A stretch of 64,000 bases of DNA from a virus. Under the pieces are notes generated by a model that was not told where the DNA came from, did not search any database, and saw only the letters and a list, made by a program, of their open reading frames with translations. The DNA lies in IMG/VR virus record IMGVR_UViG_3300046336_000034, positions 23,009 through 87,008 of that record; one strand, 5' to 3'. This document shows, piece by piece, positions 17,551-27,787 of the stretch (position 1 is the stretch's first letter; every line of letters starts with the position of its first letter). The position numbers and the translations under genes were made by a program.

Positions 17551-19227
17551 CTACAAAAATGCTCTGTCTGTCTCTGCTGATGCTACTATTTTGATAGTCT
17601 TAGACGCAGTCAATCCACCGCTGGCAGAAGTGGTAACAACAACTGGTTTAGCAGAACCAGATTTACCTGCTACTAAGGTAACGGCAGTGTCTGTACCGCC
17701 TGTACGTAGACCACCTGCAGTGTCGTTTGTGTAGTCATAGTTAAACGCAATAGAAGCAGAGGAAATAGTTCCTGAGATGTTTGTCCCTGCTTTGTTTTTC
17801 ACAATAACAGCGTCAGTTGTACCCCAATCATTTGTCGAGGTCAAATCAGAGTAGTACAGGACATACCATCCACCAACTAAGTTAGCAGAGAAATCCAATG
17901 AACCAGCAGAAGCAAACGGATATTCACGTTGTACAGCGGAATTATCAAAGAACTGAATTGTATTAATGTCAGCATCTGAAAGACCTTCAACAATAACACC
18001 AGTACCACCACCTGCAGGATTAGTAGGAGCGTAGAAACCACAAACAAGTTTAGCTGTCCAGTTCATCAGCAACGAAGCTGTTTTACCGATTACAGAAGTA
18101 CCGCCGTTTACACTGTTAATTGTAGTAGCTTGGCGCAACTTCGCTTGAACAAAAGTGTAGACTTGTTTTAGTGTTGCTGTAACAGGTGTTGCAGGTGAAA
18201 GTGTAAAACTAGTCCCTGCTGCTGTACCAAGTAAATTACTTGTTAATGTCACCACTGTACTTGTTGGTGAGCCACTAATTGTGTACACACCCTTGGCAGC
18301 ACCATTGTGAATAGTTAAAGTGCCACCAGTGAAGTTTGCACCTGTAATACCGCCTGTTGTAGAGGTAAAAACTGGTGTACCTGTAGTACCTGCACCATCG
18401 ATACCTGAGTGCGTACCAACATCTACAACGATACCAAAACTACGTGGTGTTCCTGCTAGGTCAACATCCTTCTGGAAAGCACCAGAGAAATAGTTGATTC
18501 GCATTTTATTGTACGGAGTAATAGGTGTTGTGATAACGTCCGTATCGGTGTTAACAATGTCTAAGTCGTCTGAGTTAGACAGCAATAAGTTAACCAAGTA
18601 AGCGCCTGTACCAGTTTTACCTGTATCTGCCAAAACAGAGTCAGTGTATTTCTTAGCGTAGATACGGCAATAACCTTTTAAGTAAGTATTGCTTGTAAAG
18701 TTACCGTTAGCTGCATCACCATATACTTGCACACCTAAGTTAGCTGCATCTGTGTATGTGAAATCAATTGCAGAGCCTGCTGAAACTTTTTGATAGTAAA
18801 GCTGTGCTGATGTGGACACAGACCCCAAGGACACGACACCTGCAAAGGTTGAAGCAATTGTACCTGATGCGGAAGTACCGTCAGCGCCTGCGGCTGTAGG
18901 TGTGTACTCATTCCAACCACCATCACGAAGGTACAGACGTGTACCTGTTGACAATGTTCCACCGAAGACCCAGTTGTTGTACCGAGTACCGTCGAAACCA
19001 ATATTAAACTGACCAGATAATGCGTCAATCGTGTAGAACGGAAATGGGTGCTCGTTGTATGTAGCAGATTCCCATAACTGAATTAGTTTAGAGTAAAGTG
19101 CTTGCCAAGTGACACCGTCTTTTGCAACTAGGTTACCTGCTACGTTTAATGTAATGGTACGAGTCCCTACATCTACTGTGAGTTCCGTGCCTATGTTCAG
19201 AGAACTTTTATTTATCAGCTTTGTCAT
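17551..19227 (-). CDS. Virion structural (fibre-cluster) protein
   Basis: 558 residues, beta-rich, Gly/Thr/Ser-rich, with an N-terminal domain (TRTITLNVAGNLVAKDGVTWQALYSK) also found in long phage structural proteins, and a C-terminal Ig-like part. The YNNWVFGG and LRDGGWNEY segments are typical. Probably a component of the tail fibre or baseplate. Confidence 0.6.
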   Translation of the reverse strand: MTKLINKSSLNIGTELTVDVGTRTITLNVAGNLVAKDGVTWQALYSKLIQLWESATYNEHPFPFYTIDALSGQFNIGFDGTRYNNWVFGGTLSTGTRLYLRDGGWNEYTPTAAGADGTSASGTIASTFAGVVSLGSVSTSAQLYYQKVSAGSAIDFTYTDAANLGVQVYGDAANGNFTSNTYLKGYCRIYAKKYTDSVLADTGKTGTGAYLVNLLLSNSDDLDIVNTDTDVITTPITPYNKMRINYFSGAFQKDVDLAGTPRSFGIVVDVGTHSGIDGAGTTGTPVFTSTTGGITGANFTGGTLTIHNGAAKGVYTISGSPTSTVVTLTSNLLGTAAGTSFTLSPATPVTATLKQVYTFVQAKLRQATTINSVNGGTSVIGKTASLLMNWTAKLVCGFYAPTNPAGGGTGVIVEGLSDADINTIQFFDNSAVQREYPFASAGSLDFSANLVGGWYVLYYSDLTSTNDWGTTDAVIVKNKAGTNISGTISSASIAFNYDYTNDTAGGLRTGGTDTAVTLVAGKSGSAKPVVVTTSASGGLTASKTIKIVASAETDRAFL

Positions 19228-19230
19228 GGT

Positions 19231-19428
19231 TTATTTAATTTCTATAGTGTCGATGATGTAGGAACTGGATGCAAAGCGTAGACCTTCTGGTAGCTGAATT
19301 ACTTTATCGTAGTAAATCATTGTTCCATCGCTAAGTTGAACAGGGTTACTATCTGATTCAAGAACACTCCCTACGTATTTACCGTCTGTAGTGTCCGTGA
19401 TACAGAGTTTTAATTTTTTAACTTTCAC
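19231..19428 (-). CDS. Small protein in fibre cluster
   Basis: 65 residues from a GTG start that overlaps the stop of the gene before it (GTGTGA). Beta-rich, no known motif. The tight overlap at both sides supports it as a real gene of the cluster. Confidence 0.55.
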   Translation of the reverse strand: MKVKKLKLCITDTTDGKYVGSVLESDSNPVQLSDGTMIYYDKVIQLPEGLRFASSSYIIDTIEIK

Positions 19429-22022
19429 ACATAATTCCTGTCTATAACTTGAGCAATTGGAAGAGTTGAATCACTGATACTAAGCAAGTAATCGTACACT
19501 TGGTACGGGACATATCCAGCCTTGATAACCTTTATATCCACATATGTGCTAGGTGCATACGTGTAAACAAATCCGTAGTTGTCTGCGGCATTTTGGTCTA
19601 CATTCGCAAGCGCTGTATTAGTGTCACTTGTTTTAACAACAATGTCTGAACCTGCTACTAATCCTGTCAGGGTGAGTGTGTTTACTGAAAACGGATACAA
19701 ACTTGTCTGTTGTGCTGTACTCGTTGTTGTCATAGGTATAGCTAATCTAGTAAGAATATTACCAGCATTAACTATCAGGGTTGTAGCACGTATTTTAAGT
19801 TTAAAACCTGTTGTGCTATTGATGACCTGTGAGCTTAAATTAACTGCATTCAACGCTAACCATGCACCATATCCAGAGCCTGTATCAATAGCAAACTCGA
19901 TTGTATGGTTTCCCCAAGTGCTACCACTTGTCCATGTGACGTTAGTACCTGTAGCTGTAGTCAACGCATTAGTAAATGCTGTGTAGCCAATAGCAAAAAA
20001 TGGCATCTCCCATGTCACTTGGTCACCTGCTTTTGTCAATAAGACAGAGCCGCTTGAGTTAAATTGAGGCAAACCGCCCGTGATGAAACACTGCGCAGCG
20101 GTTGACGATGTGGGTTCATTACCCAGTAGGTCAACAAATCCAGCGGTTGTACTTATAAACCGAGTCCCCCAATGCGTACCATAAACTGATACCTGCCCAC
20201 TGGTTGCTGCTGTCAATCCACAACTTTTATATACAGTATTTAGTGAAGCAATTACAGACGTATCCGCATAGTCACCCATACAGTTCTCAATGAGTACATT
20301 GGTATCAGAGTTTACGAAGCTGTATGGCCCTGTACGAGTGTTACTCAGGTACATGCGCTTGATGGTGATACCATCGTTGTTACCTGCACCGTTTACACCG
20401 ATACCTGTGACTGTTGCAGTCATCACTAAGGGAGTAACACTATCTGTACCTATGCTTTTAATCAAAGTCTCATAACAAGCATTAAGTGTAACTATACCGT
20501 TGTATGGGCCGTTGTTTGGAAGGGGTAGCAAGAATCCACTAACTGTAGTCTTGTTGCACCCTGTTGCGAAATCTAACGCATATTGCGGATTTGTACTTGT
20601 TGTAGTCGTTGTAATTGTGTGGTCATAGTACGTAAGATTATTGATTGCACAATTTTGAGCACCAACAAAGAAACCTCTACCTCCGACAAATATTTCGTTT
20701 GTAAACGTGCAGTTCACCGCCTGAGTCGAACTGATACTACCAGTTGTGGCATTAGCTCTCAATGTCAATGACAAATGAGTGTTACCTGAAAAGGTTACGT
20801 TTGTTGCATAGTTTATAGTGCTGACATAGCTACCAGATGCGGCTAATGAGAACCTATTGAATGCATTATTTTGAACTAATCCACCAGCAAAGCATGAACT
20901 CACAGCAAGTGCTGCTTGGGCACTTTGCGCTTGGGTGGGTGCAACAATACAGTCCGACACATCTAATGGTGAGGCTATTTCTGACAGAATCATTGAATCA
21001 GATATAGCACAAGATTTATATTTTACATAAAAAGCTTGTAAAAAGTTAACATACCACTGAATAACACATCCACGTAAATCAAAATAACCTGCACCAGTGG
21101 TGACGAACTCTTGTCTTGTAGCAATAGTCGCATTAGGTAATACCCGTGTACCTGAGCCTGATGCAGAGCGAGTAACATTTGTTAGGATAATAGCGGGGAT
21201 ACGAACTTTACAACCTGTGGGTGGTAAAAAGTAAACGCCATTAGTTCCATCATTCCCAATAACAATACCTGCTGTTGTTTGCTTAAACAGTTTTACGCTT
21301 CCATCTGTACGTGTAGTAGATAAAGCGACTTGTGAGCCTGCACTTGAGAATCGATCATAGACACCAGAACCTGCCGATGTCTCAATCCACACACCAGTGA
21401 ACACACCTGCATTAGTTGCTGTTGTTGGGCATTGAATCACTTGACCACGCACGCCTGTGGTAGTTCCAATTTGAAACCATGCTTCAACCGTCTCTACAGC
21501 CCCAATACGGGGTACTGTAATCGTTGCCGCATCTGCCCCACGTACCTCTATCCACCCTTGTACATCAGCCCCTGTACAAGTAGCTGTAATACCAGTCAAA
21601 AGACCTGCGGTAAAGTCCCCACCTGCTTTGTTACCAATCTTTATAAAACCTGTTGCCCCAATAGCTGCACCTGCGACAATTGGTTCTGTCTGCCATGTTG
21701 TCCAAGCGCCTAGAAAGACACCAGTAACACCTCCTTGGGAGATGGCAGCACCGTAAGCAGGGGAGTTACCTGCCCCACCTGTATAGGCAATAACTCTTAC
21801 ATAGGTTGGGTCAATCCTCAGAGTACCACCTGTTCCCGTGAACGAGACTGTATCTAATGACCCACCAGCTACGCTATGGTTAGAGCAGGCGTATGTGTCA
21901 GTACGTATTACCAGTGTTGTATCATTGCTTATAACATGTGTATCAAGGGTTGCGTTAACAGACGGGGAAGTTAGTGCGTCAAAGTTAACGATTGCACCTG
22001 TGTTATGTGTATAAGCCGTCAT
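19425..22022 (-). CDS. Large fibre-like structural protein
   Basis: 865 residues. The middle holds repeated short strands of a beta-helix kind (DCIVAPTQAQ, NLTYYDHTI, LIENCMGDY), and the C-terminus a separate sandwich domain ending in SISDSTLPIAQVIDRNYV. Low charge and high Thr/Gly/Ser content match tail fibres or spikes. It directly precedes the next structural genes with four-base overlap. Confidence 0.65.
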   Translation of the reverse strand: MTAYTHNTGAIVNFDALTSPSVNATLDTHVISNDTTLVIRTDTYACSNHSVAGGSLDTVSFTGTGGTLRIDPTYVRVIAYTGGAGNSPAYGAAISQGGVTGVFLGAWTTWQTEPIVAGAAIGATGFIKIGNKAGGDFTAGLLTGITATCTGADVQGWIEVRGADAATITVPRIGAVETVEAWFQIGTTTGVRGQVIQCPTTATNAGVFTGVWIETSAGSGVYDRFSSAGSQVALSTTRTDGSVKLFKQTTAGIVIGNDGTNGVYFLPPTGCKVRIPAIILTNVTRSASGSGTRVLPNATIATRQEFVTTGAGYFDLRGCVIQWYVNFLQAFYVKYKSCAISDSMILSEIASPLDVSDCIVAPTQAQSAQAALAVSSCFAGGLVQNNAFNRFSLAASGSYVSTINYATNVTFSGNTHLSLTLRANATTGSISSTQAVNCTFTNEIFVGGRGFFVGAQNCAINNLTYYDHTITTTTTSTNPQYALDFATGCNKTTVSGFLLPLPNNGPYNGIVTLNACYETLIKSIGTDSVTPLVMTATVTGIGVNGAGNNDGITIKRMYLSNTRTGPYSFVNSDTNVLIENCMGDYADTSVIASLNTVYKSCGLTAATSGQVSVYGTHWGTRFISTTAGFVDLLGNEPTSSTAAQCFITGGLPQFNSSGSVLLTKAGDQVTWEMPFFAIGYTAFTNALTTATGTNVTWTSGSTWGNHTIEFAIDTGSGYGAWLALNAVNLSSQVINSTTGFKLKIRATTLIVNAGNILTRLAIPMTTTSTAQQTSLYPFSVNTLTLTGLVAGSDIVVKTSDTNTALANVDQNAADNYGFVYTYAPSTYVDIKVIKAGYVPYQVYDYLLSISDSTLPIAQVIDRNYV

Positions 22023-22023
22023 T

Positions 22024-22674
22024 TTATAATATCTCTGTCAAAACTGAGGTTAAAATCCCCGTTGTGTAATTAAGCGTCTTACGCACTGTTTGGTCTACTT
22101 GGAAATGGTCAACATACTGAAGAACACCACCTGCCCAATACAAGAGTTTATATGTACCGTCTGCGTAGTCCACTCTTTGCAAATCTTCACCTGAATAAGT
22201 CAGTTCATCTAGACCCTCAGTCTCTGTACTCACTGTTCCAGTACCTGTGGCGGTTTGAACCACGACAACGGAATGTTCAACGGCTGTGATAGGTGCAACA
22301 TTGGAAACGATAGTTTTACCATCTGCAAGTTTAAGAATTAAACGCCCTTTATCGTCGAATTGAGCGCCTACAACATCGTTCCCTTGGGGTAGGTTAGCCT
22401 TGGCTATTTGAGGCTCTTGTAGAGCTTCCTGATAAGCCTGTGGGTTATTTCTGATGTCCAGGATTGCTTGAAGGTGTCTTGGAACAGCAGGTTTAACAAA
22501 TTTCTTAATTGTTTTCTGCTCTGCCTGCTTTACAAGGGCTAAGCCTTTGAAGATTGCCTCATCAGTTGACCTACCGTTTGCTAGGGCTTCATTGGCTGCG
22601 TCTGCAAAGAGTAATCTTATTTCTCTACTCTTCCCTTGTAGTGTGGGGTGTGTTGATAGGGCTGTGTATTGCAT
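22024..22674 (-). CDS. Structural protein after HNH gene, unknown
   Basis: 216 residues from the ATG at 22674 (MQYTALSTHPTLQGK), preferred over a start at 22716 because of a GGAAA site upstream. Residues 10-40 (SREIRLLFADAANEALANG) recall ChaB-like segments found in phage capsid-related proteins; the C-terminal half is beta-rich. The start lies inside the 3' end of the HNH gene, an overlap that suggests the homing gene extended into it. Confidence 0.55.
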   Translation of the reverse strand: MQYTALSTHPTLQGKSREIRLLFADAANEALANGRSTDEAIFKGLALVKQAEQKTIKKFVKPAVPRHLQAILDIRNNPQAYQEALQEPQIAKANLPQGNDVVGAQFDDKGRLILKLADGKTIVSNVAPITAVEHSVVVVQTATGTGTVSTETEGLDELTYSGEDLQRVDYADGTYKLLYWAGGVLQYVDHFQVDQTVRKTLNYTTGILTSVLTEIL

Positions 22675-23245
22675 CTTGTTTTCCGTGTCTCTCTGAGTAC
22701 CTAGCACCTGCTGCATTGAGTTCTTGTTGTTTTAGTAATTTAAAATTCATTGCTAAGTCAAAAGCTCCGTCTACACCGTATTTCGAAATTGAAAAACTCC
22801 TGCCACACTGTTTTCCAGAGGGGAGTTTCCAATTTACTTCCCATGACTCATAGACACGCCCTTTTATAATCTTTTTACGCAAGCACATCCCTGTGAAACC
22901 AGAAGTGTTTGTTGACCGCTTCTTCTGGTTTCTTGAGTTAACCGCATGAGACACTTCTCTCAGATTGAGAAAACGATTGTCAGAGCGATTACCATTCTTG
23001 TGGTCAATTTCCTCCGTAGGGAAAACACCAAACGCGTATAACCAAGCTAAACGGTGAGCTTTATACGGAATGTTATCTATCTTAATTACTGTGTAACCAT
23101 GTTGGATAGTGCCAGCGGGTTGTCCCACTTTGACACTGTTTGCGTGAGGATAAGGTTTCTTAATCCAGACAAACACCCCAGTCTCTTTGCTATAATCTAG
23201 CACCTCTTTTAACCGTTCTCTGGTTAATTCTCTATTAAATTTCAT
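22625..23245 (-). CDS. HNH homing endonuclease (RHG-tail subfamily)
   Basis: 206 residues: N-terminal module (DYSKETGVFVW, AGTIQHGYTVIKI, AHRLAWLY), HNH core EEIDHKNGNRSDNRFLNLRE at about 78-100, a longer insert after NTSGFTG, and a C-terminal YSERHGK motif shared with the genes at 56773 and 62842. It stands between portal and structural genes with promoter (23347-23375) and structured leader (23282-23328). Confidence 0.9.
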   Translation of the reverse strand: MKFNRELTRERLKEVLDYSKETGVFVWIKKPYPHANSVKVGQPAGTIQHGYTVIKIDNIPYKAHRLAWLYAFGVFPTEEIDHKNGNRSDNRFLNLREVSHAVNSRNQKKRSTNTSGFTGMCLRKKIIKGRVYESWEVNWKLPSGKQCGRSFSISKYGVDGAFDLAMNFKLLKQQELNAAGARYSERHGKQDAIHSPINTPHTTREE

Positions 23246-23281
23246 TCTGATTCCTTCGTAAAAGGCGTAATAATAAAAGCA

Positions 23282-23328
23282 AAAGGAAGTAGTTTACGAA
23301 GCTACTTGTCGGCTGCCGCCTATCCTTT
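23282..23328 (-). ncRNA. HEG-leader three-way-junction RNA, copy 2
   Basis: Minus strand: P1 AAAGGA/TCCTTT (23328-23323 with 23287-23282), UA, P2 GGC/GCC (23320-23318 with 23313-23311), linker GACAA, P3 GTAG/CTAC (23305-23302 with 23292-23289), then U and P1'. All three stems differ in sequence from the other copies but keep pairing. It lies between the promoter and the HNH start codon. Confidence 0.65.
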
Positions 23329-23346
23329 GTTATAACTTAATAATAT

Positions 23347-23375
23347 ATTATATCACAAATACTCTAGTATTTCAA
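23347..23375 (-). promoter_or_regulatory. Promoter for HNH gene and fibre cluster
   Basis: Minus-strand TTGAAA, 17-base spacer ending TTGTGA, TATAAT. It begins four bases after the portal stop codon. Confidence 0.78.
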
Positions 23376-23378
23376 ATA

Positions 23379-24848
23379 CTATGCCGCATTATCTGTATTT
23401 ACACTGGAAGTATCTGTTCCAGATAATGTATTAGCTGTTCCCTCTCCTGCTGTTTTCATTCCATCTCCTGAACGGGAAGTCTTTTCTGGGAGAATTACAT
23501 CTAAATCTGTACCTTCTGGTAGGGAGTCTAAACCTAATTTACCTAGGATGTCATTAATAACGTCAAGACTTCTAGGTAAGAATCCAACAGCACCTACTCG
23601 TTGTACAAATTTGGAATATGATTCCATGTCTGTATCTTCAAAGCCCTCATAATCAAAGGTACACTGGCGAGATATATCCCATCCGTTTAATTCATACAGA
23701 TGCTTAATAAGGTCGTTATTAAACACCTGCACAATACTTTTCAAGTACGCTTCTACTTGAGTGCCTGTCAGTGAGTTCTTAATTGATGCTAAAGCAAAAC
23801 TACCTGTCGATGTGTTACCTAAAAGTAAGAGGTCAGCAGCTAGTCCAATGAATATCATCTCTCGGTAGTAAGATTTTATTTTCGTTGTATCAAAGGACTT
23901 CTGACCTACCGTGGACATAAGTTCCAAGTCAAACAGCTTCTGCTTAGTATCTGGGTCTACATCACTAGGAAGCATCACACCTGCTTGAGAGTTCTGCTGA
24001 AGATTCCTGAGGATGTTCTGGAAGTTCAAGAGTGCTGCTTTTTGTTCAGGGGATGCCTCAGAGGACATGTACTGAGCAGGTAAGGTTAATAAAGGTACAC
24101 CCTGTAAATCCTTAGCTACTCCAGATGCCTCAAGTTCTTCAATCGCTTGTAAATACTTCCAAGGAAGGTATACGTTCCTCAAAGGAGAAGTACCGTAAGG
24201 GTTGGTTTTATTCTGTCCTACAGTGAACAGTAAGAACTTCTCACGAGGGAGAACAACAACACCTGTTGGGTGCTTTGTATAACGTCCAAAAGGGTCGTTA
24301 ACGTATGCTAGGTTTTGCTTCATACCTATTACATCGTTACCCTCGTCATCAAACACAAAATTAGTGATACTTTGTTGATGACGTAACGCTAACTTTTTAA
24401 TCCCAACCAAACCATCGTTGTACATAGAACCTTCTTCTTTGGTTCTACGGCGAAGGACCTTCTCTAGTGGTGCAAAACCATAATCTAAGGAAGTTAAACT
24501 GGAAGCAATGACATCCTCTAGCGGGATTTCCATATCACCGAGCATTTGCTCGATAATTAGTGCTTGCTTCTTCTCTTTAGCTGTGGGGTTTTTACAAGGG
24601 AGAACTCTAAAAGTTGCTTTAGTCAACATGGACTTATAAAGACCTATTGCTGCATTACATGCTGGATGTAGAAGCATTTGTTTGTAGGTCTTTAAGTTCG
24701 TTGGAAAGTTCAGTTCAGATTTGATTTCCTCAGCAGGAATACCACCAAACATTCTCATACCTGATACACCCATTTCACCTAGAGTAAAGGCTTCTGGTTT
24801 ATCTAATCCACTGTACGATTTTTCTACTTTTGATTTTCTTGTTGTCAT
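23379..24848 (-). CDS. Portal protein (DUF935/Mu gp29-like)
   Basis: 489 residues. The LHPACNAAIGLYKSMLTKATFRV segment, SSLTSLDYGFAPLEKVLRR (residues about 115-135) and the helical C-terminal LNGWDI...F region match the portal family of this type, the ring through which DNA enters and leaves the head. It follows terL by 29 bases. A low-complexity Ser/Thr/Asn tail ends the protein. Confidence 0.82.
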   Translation of the reverse strand: MTTRKSKVEKSYSGLDKPEAFTLGEMGVSGMRMFGGIPAEEIKSELNFPTNLKTYKQMLLHPACNAAIGLYKSMLTKATFRVLPCKNPTAKEKKQALIIEQMLGDMEIPLEDVIASSLTSLDYGFAPLEKVLRRRTKEEGSMYNDGLVGIKKLALRHQQSITNFVFDDEGNDVIGMKQNLAYVNDPFGRYTKHPTGVVVLPREKFLLFTVGQNKTNPYGTSPLRNVYLPWKYLQAIEELEASGVAKDLQGVPLLTLPAQYMSSEASPEQKAALLNFQNILRNLQQNSQAGVMLPSDVDPDTKQKLFDLELMSTVGQKSFDTTKIKSYYREMIFIGLAADLLLLGNTSTGSFALASIKNSLTGTQVEAYLKSIVQVFNNDLIKHLYELNGWDISRQCTFDYEGFEDTDMESYSKFVQRVGAVGFLPRSLDVINDILGKLGLDSLPEGTDLDVILPEKTSRSGDGMKTAGEGTANTLSGTDTSSVNTDNAA

Positions 24849-24877
24849 ATATTGGATTAGCTCCTTGGAGATTTACT

Positions 24878-26577
24878 TTAAGTGAACTCGCCTTGTTGAA
24901 GGGGTGCTGCACCTGTGGGGAGTTGGGTTGTTTGGAAGCCGAAAGAGGTTGCTTGGGTTAGGTCTGGGAGGGAGAAGGATGGTAAAGGTGCTTGCTTATT
25001 TAGTAAAACAAAACAATCTGAACTTGCATCTGCTTGGTCGTCCTTATAATTATTAGTACCGTCGAAGGTTTCGAGTTCCCTGTGGTAATCCGCATTCCAC
25101 TCACCTTTGACAATGCTAACAAAACCACCTTCTGCTACAGCAGCAAACGGAGCAAACCGCTGTACCTTAGCTCTTGTAGGCTTAACTAATCTACAAATAA
25201 AACCAGCTTCTAATAGACGCTTTTGTAATCCCTTGACATAAGCTCCACCACCTGCGGGGTCAAGAGGTAATCCGACAACTACGTCTGTGCCATCTGCTCT
25301 TGCTGTATTGAGAATAAGTTCTTCAACAACATGTGCTCGGTCACGAATCCTAACGACATCTTCAACTGTATAAAGTGACTTAACATCTTTAGACATCAAA
25401 ACACCTGCTGTATAATCAGGATTTTTCGAGGAGCTTTCATTTGGTTTTGTGAAACTCAAATCCCAAGCCCTGACACGTTTAAGCACCTTTGCGGGAGGGT
25501 ATAGAACTTCTATTACCCAGTGTTGTTTCCAGTAACCTGATGCACTCTCACGAGCGTACCAAGAACCGTAAAGTAGGCGTTCTTTTTCTACTAGGGGGAG
25601 GGCTTTTAGTTTAGAAATATAGCTTGGGTCAGCCTTCATCAACACAGGATTTGAGTAGATATTCCCCGGAATAAATTTGAAACTAAGTATCCCCGACTCA
25701 CCACCTGTGCCATAGATTTTCTCAAGTTCTTCTCTTGAATCTGCCCATTCCATACCGCCACCAGATACCTGCACAAAATACCTGTTAGGATACTCATCCC
25801 GTATTATTGGAATACCTCGTTCGTCAAGTGCGTACTCAACCCACTCACGCATAAAGGAATCGTAATCGGGATTACCTGTCGCAAAGATTTGTTTCTTAAA
25901 ATCTACGGAGGTTGACCTGAGCCTAGAGAAAAGATAAACCACATTCTCCCTAGAGAGCTGTTGAATTTCATCGAAGCCGAGAAAATTAAGTTCTGCCCCC
26001 TGCCAGTTATATTTATCTGATGGGTTATCTAAGTAAGCAAACTTCAATGTTGCACCTGAACTGAAGATAATTTCTAAGTCTCGATTTCTTACTTTTAAAG
26101 CTGGGTCAACCTTCTTATATAATTGAATTGCAGCATCAAATAAGCCACCACTGTTACTAAGTTGCTTTGTTGTTTTACGAAATATCACACCACGAGTACG
26201 AGGATGGTGACAGAACTTCAGGAATGAGCCAAGCAAGCAAAATGATTTACCTGCTCCCGCTGCCATATTTGTTATGTGATTCGTTAATTCACTCCCATAT
26301 TTCTACGGGTATCGGACTATATCTTTAATCTTTCGATTACCTACTGTTTCGACTGCACTTGCAGCCTACAAGCTTTCGCTTTAGTCTCTACACACGCCCA
26401 GAGATTACTCTCTTGCTTGGCTCGGTATTGCCCTCGGCTTTACGTTAGGGTTTCACCGAATTAAATAGGTTTTGCTCGGAGGCGCAATTCACCACCGTAG
26501 TAAGTTATATCAGCATCACTCAAAAGGTACTGCTCTTGAGCTTTGGACGCTGGTGCAAACACTAATTCTTCATTCAT
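24878..26577 (-). CDS. terL: Terminase large subunit, gene split by a group I intron
   Basis: Exon 1 (26577-26491, 29 codons) ends ...DADITYYGG and exon 2 (26263-24878) begins AAGAGKSFCLLG; joined they give YYGGAAGAGKS, the terminase Walker A motif, and a protein of 490 residues. Walker B is LNFLGFDEIQQL (joined-protein residues about 125-135), followed by the coupling motif ATGNP; the nuclease part has WDLSFTK and later Asp residues (DDQADASSD). It is the ATPase and nuclease that packages DNA. Without splicing, exon 1 would end at a TAA 10 codons into the intron. The start has AAGGAAACGG before it and overlaps the stop of the GIY-YIG gene. Confidence 0.93.
26264..26490 (-). ncRNA. Group I self-splicing intron in terL (ORF-less, 227 nt)
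   Basis: It begins after U of GGTGGT and ends in G before GCAGCG, the rule for group I introns. P1 forms between CGGTGGT of exon 1 and GCCTCCG inside the intron, with a U-G pair at the splice site. P4 pairs TCGGT and ACCGA; P7 pairs GACTA (26386-26382) and TAGTC (26319-26315) within the signature AAGATATAGTCC; P8 is TAATC-GAAA-GATTA (26339-26326); P9 is CCCGTA-GAAA-TATGGG (26309-26294). No reading frame is inside, so mobility must come from elsewhere. Confidence 0.93.
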
Positions 26578-27691
26578 CCGTTTCCTTTATTCTTATGTAG
26601 ACATCTCGCATTTTATTTAATAAAACTGATTCAAGCTCCACAGGATAACATTCGGTGTAACCTGTTCTACGCATGTACTGTTTCATTTTTTCAACGGGAA
26701 GTTTATACTCTATGAAATCTGAGTGTATGTCCAGTTCAAGTTTTGTCGCAACTCTTCCATTAACAACAGGAAACGAGTAAAGCAGGTCTGAAGAACTTCC
26801 ACCTAGTAAGCCATATTCTCTAATGCGGTTTTTTGGGTTTTTACCATAGCCGAGTTTTAAGAAAGTAAAATCAAATACCTTGATTTTAAATAGGTAGATA
26901 TTACTTGCATTATTCAAATATGAATCGTTGCATTCGTGACAAATAAAATTATTACGAGTCACGCAAACTTTGTCTATATCCCTGATGTGCCCACAGTCTA
27001 CAAATCTATAACTTTTAAATCTCGATGGAAGCTCAAGGCTTGAGGCATCTCCTAGTAACTCTAATCCACGTTGCCTTACTAGCGCAAGATATGCAACTTC
27101 TTCGCAGTCACTGCACTTAGGTACACCATGTTTAAGTCGGTGCTCTAACATATAGAAAGTATGCCCGCACTCTAAATGTCTGTACCTATTATAACTGTTG
27201 GGGCGATTAAGATGCCTAGCTGCCTCTGGTGCTTTCTCTACTAACTCTATACCATATTTTGACGTTGCCAGTGTGAGCTTTGATTGCGTACACTCATCAC
27301 ACACATAAGGAATGAGCGGAGGTTTTTGTAAATTACTGTAGAAAATATCTACCTCATGCCCACACTCTAGTACTTTGTACTTTCGTTTCAGAACACACCC
27401 ATCAGAGGAAGCCCCAAGACATAACAGACCTCTTAAAGACTCTGCTTCCTCTGCACGAGAGTCTGAGCACATCTTGCAAGTAAGTACTCCTTTACTATTA
27501 CAAATATTACTGATTTGTCTAACCGTGGAATGACCACAGGTATTAAAAATATAGTTTCCGTACCACCTAGGTTTCTTTAAAAACATACTTAATAAAGTAA
27601 GTCCACGTTTAGATGCGTATCCTTGATTTAATTTAAATCGTTGAACTTCCTTATTAGTGTTGTCATTGATTAAGTCTGTAAACATTCCCAT
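26570..27691 (-). CDS. GIY-YIG-type homing endonuclease with four zinc motifs
   Basis: 373 residues. Four repeats of the kind CGH-x-CxxC (TCGHST...CKMC, ECGHEV...CDEC, ECGHTF...CSDC, DCGHIR...CHEC) span residues about 45-260; the C-terminal 110 residues (IYLFKIKVFDFTFLKLGYG, RIREYG, ELDIHSDF) are a divergent GIY-YIG nuclease domain. Its stop overlaps the terL start. It stands alone between the small terminase candidate and terL, 80 bases from the intron insertion site, so it is the likely partner that mobilises the ORF-less intron. Confidence 0.82.
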   Translation of the reverse strand: MGMFTDLINDNTNKEVQRFKLNQGYASKRGLTLLSMFLKKPRWYGNYIFNTCGHSTVRQISNICNSKGVLTCKMCSDSRAEEAESLRGLLCLGASSDGCVLKRKYKVLECGHEVDIFYSNLQKPPLIPYVCDECTQSKLTLATSKYGIELVEKAPEAARHLNRPNSYNRYRHLECGHTFYMLEHRLKHGVPKCSDCEEVAYLALVRQRGLELLGDASSLELPSRFKSYRFVDCGHIRDIDKVCVTRNNFICHECNDSYLNNASNIYLFKIKVFDFTFLKLGYGKNPKNRIREYGLLGGSSSDLLYSFPVVNGRVATKLELDIHSDFIEYKLPVEKMKQYMRRTGYTECYPVELESVLLNKMRDVYIRIKETDE

Positions 27692-27725
27692 ATTATCTCC
27701 TCAGATAATCCTCTAAAATAAAACA

Positions 27726-27773
27726 AACAGCGGGAGAATGAGGAGTTCTCTTTCGGGAATGACCCTAGCTGTT
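27726..27773 (-). ncRNA. HEG-leader three-way-junction RNA, copy 3
   Basis: Minus strand: P1 AACAGC/GCTGTT (27773-27768 with 27731-27726), UA, P2 GGG-TCATT-CCC (27765-27755), linker GAAA (27754-27751), P3 GAGAA/TTCTC (27750-27746 with 27738-27734), CC, P1'. This is the cleanest copy. It lies between the small terminase candidate and the GIY-YIG gene. Confidence 0.72.
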
Positions 27774-27787
27774 GTTAAAACTATTAC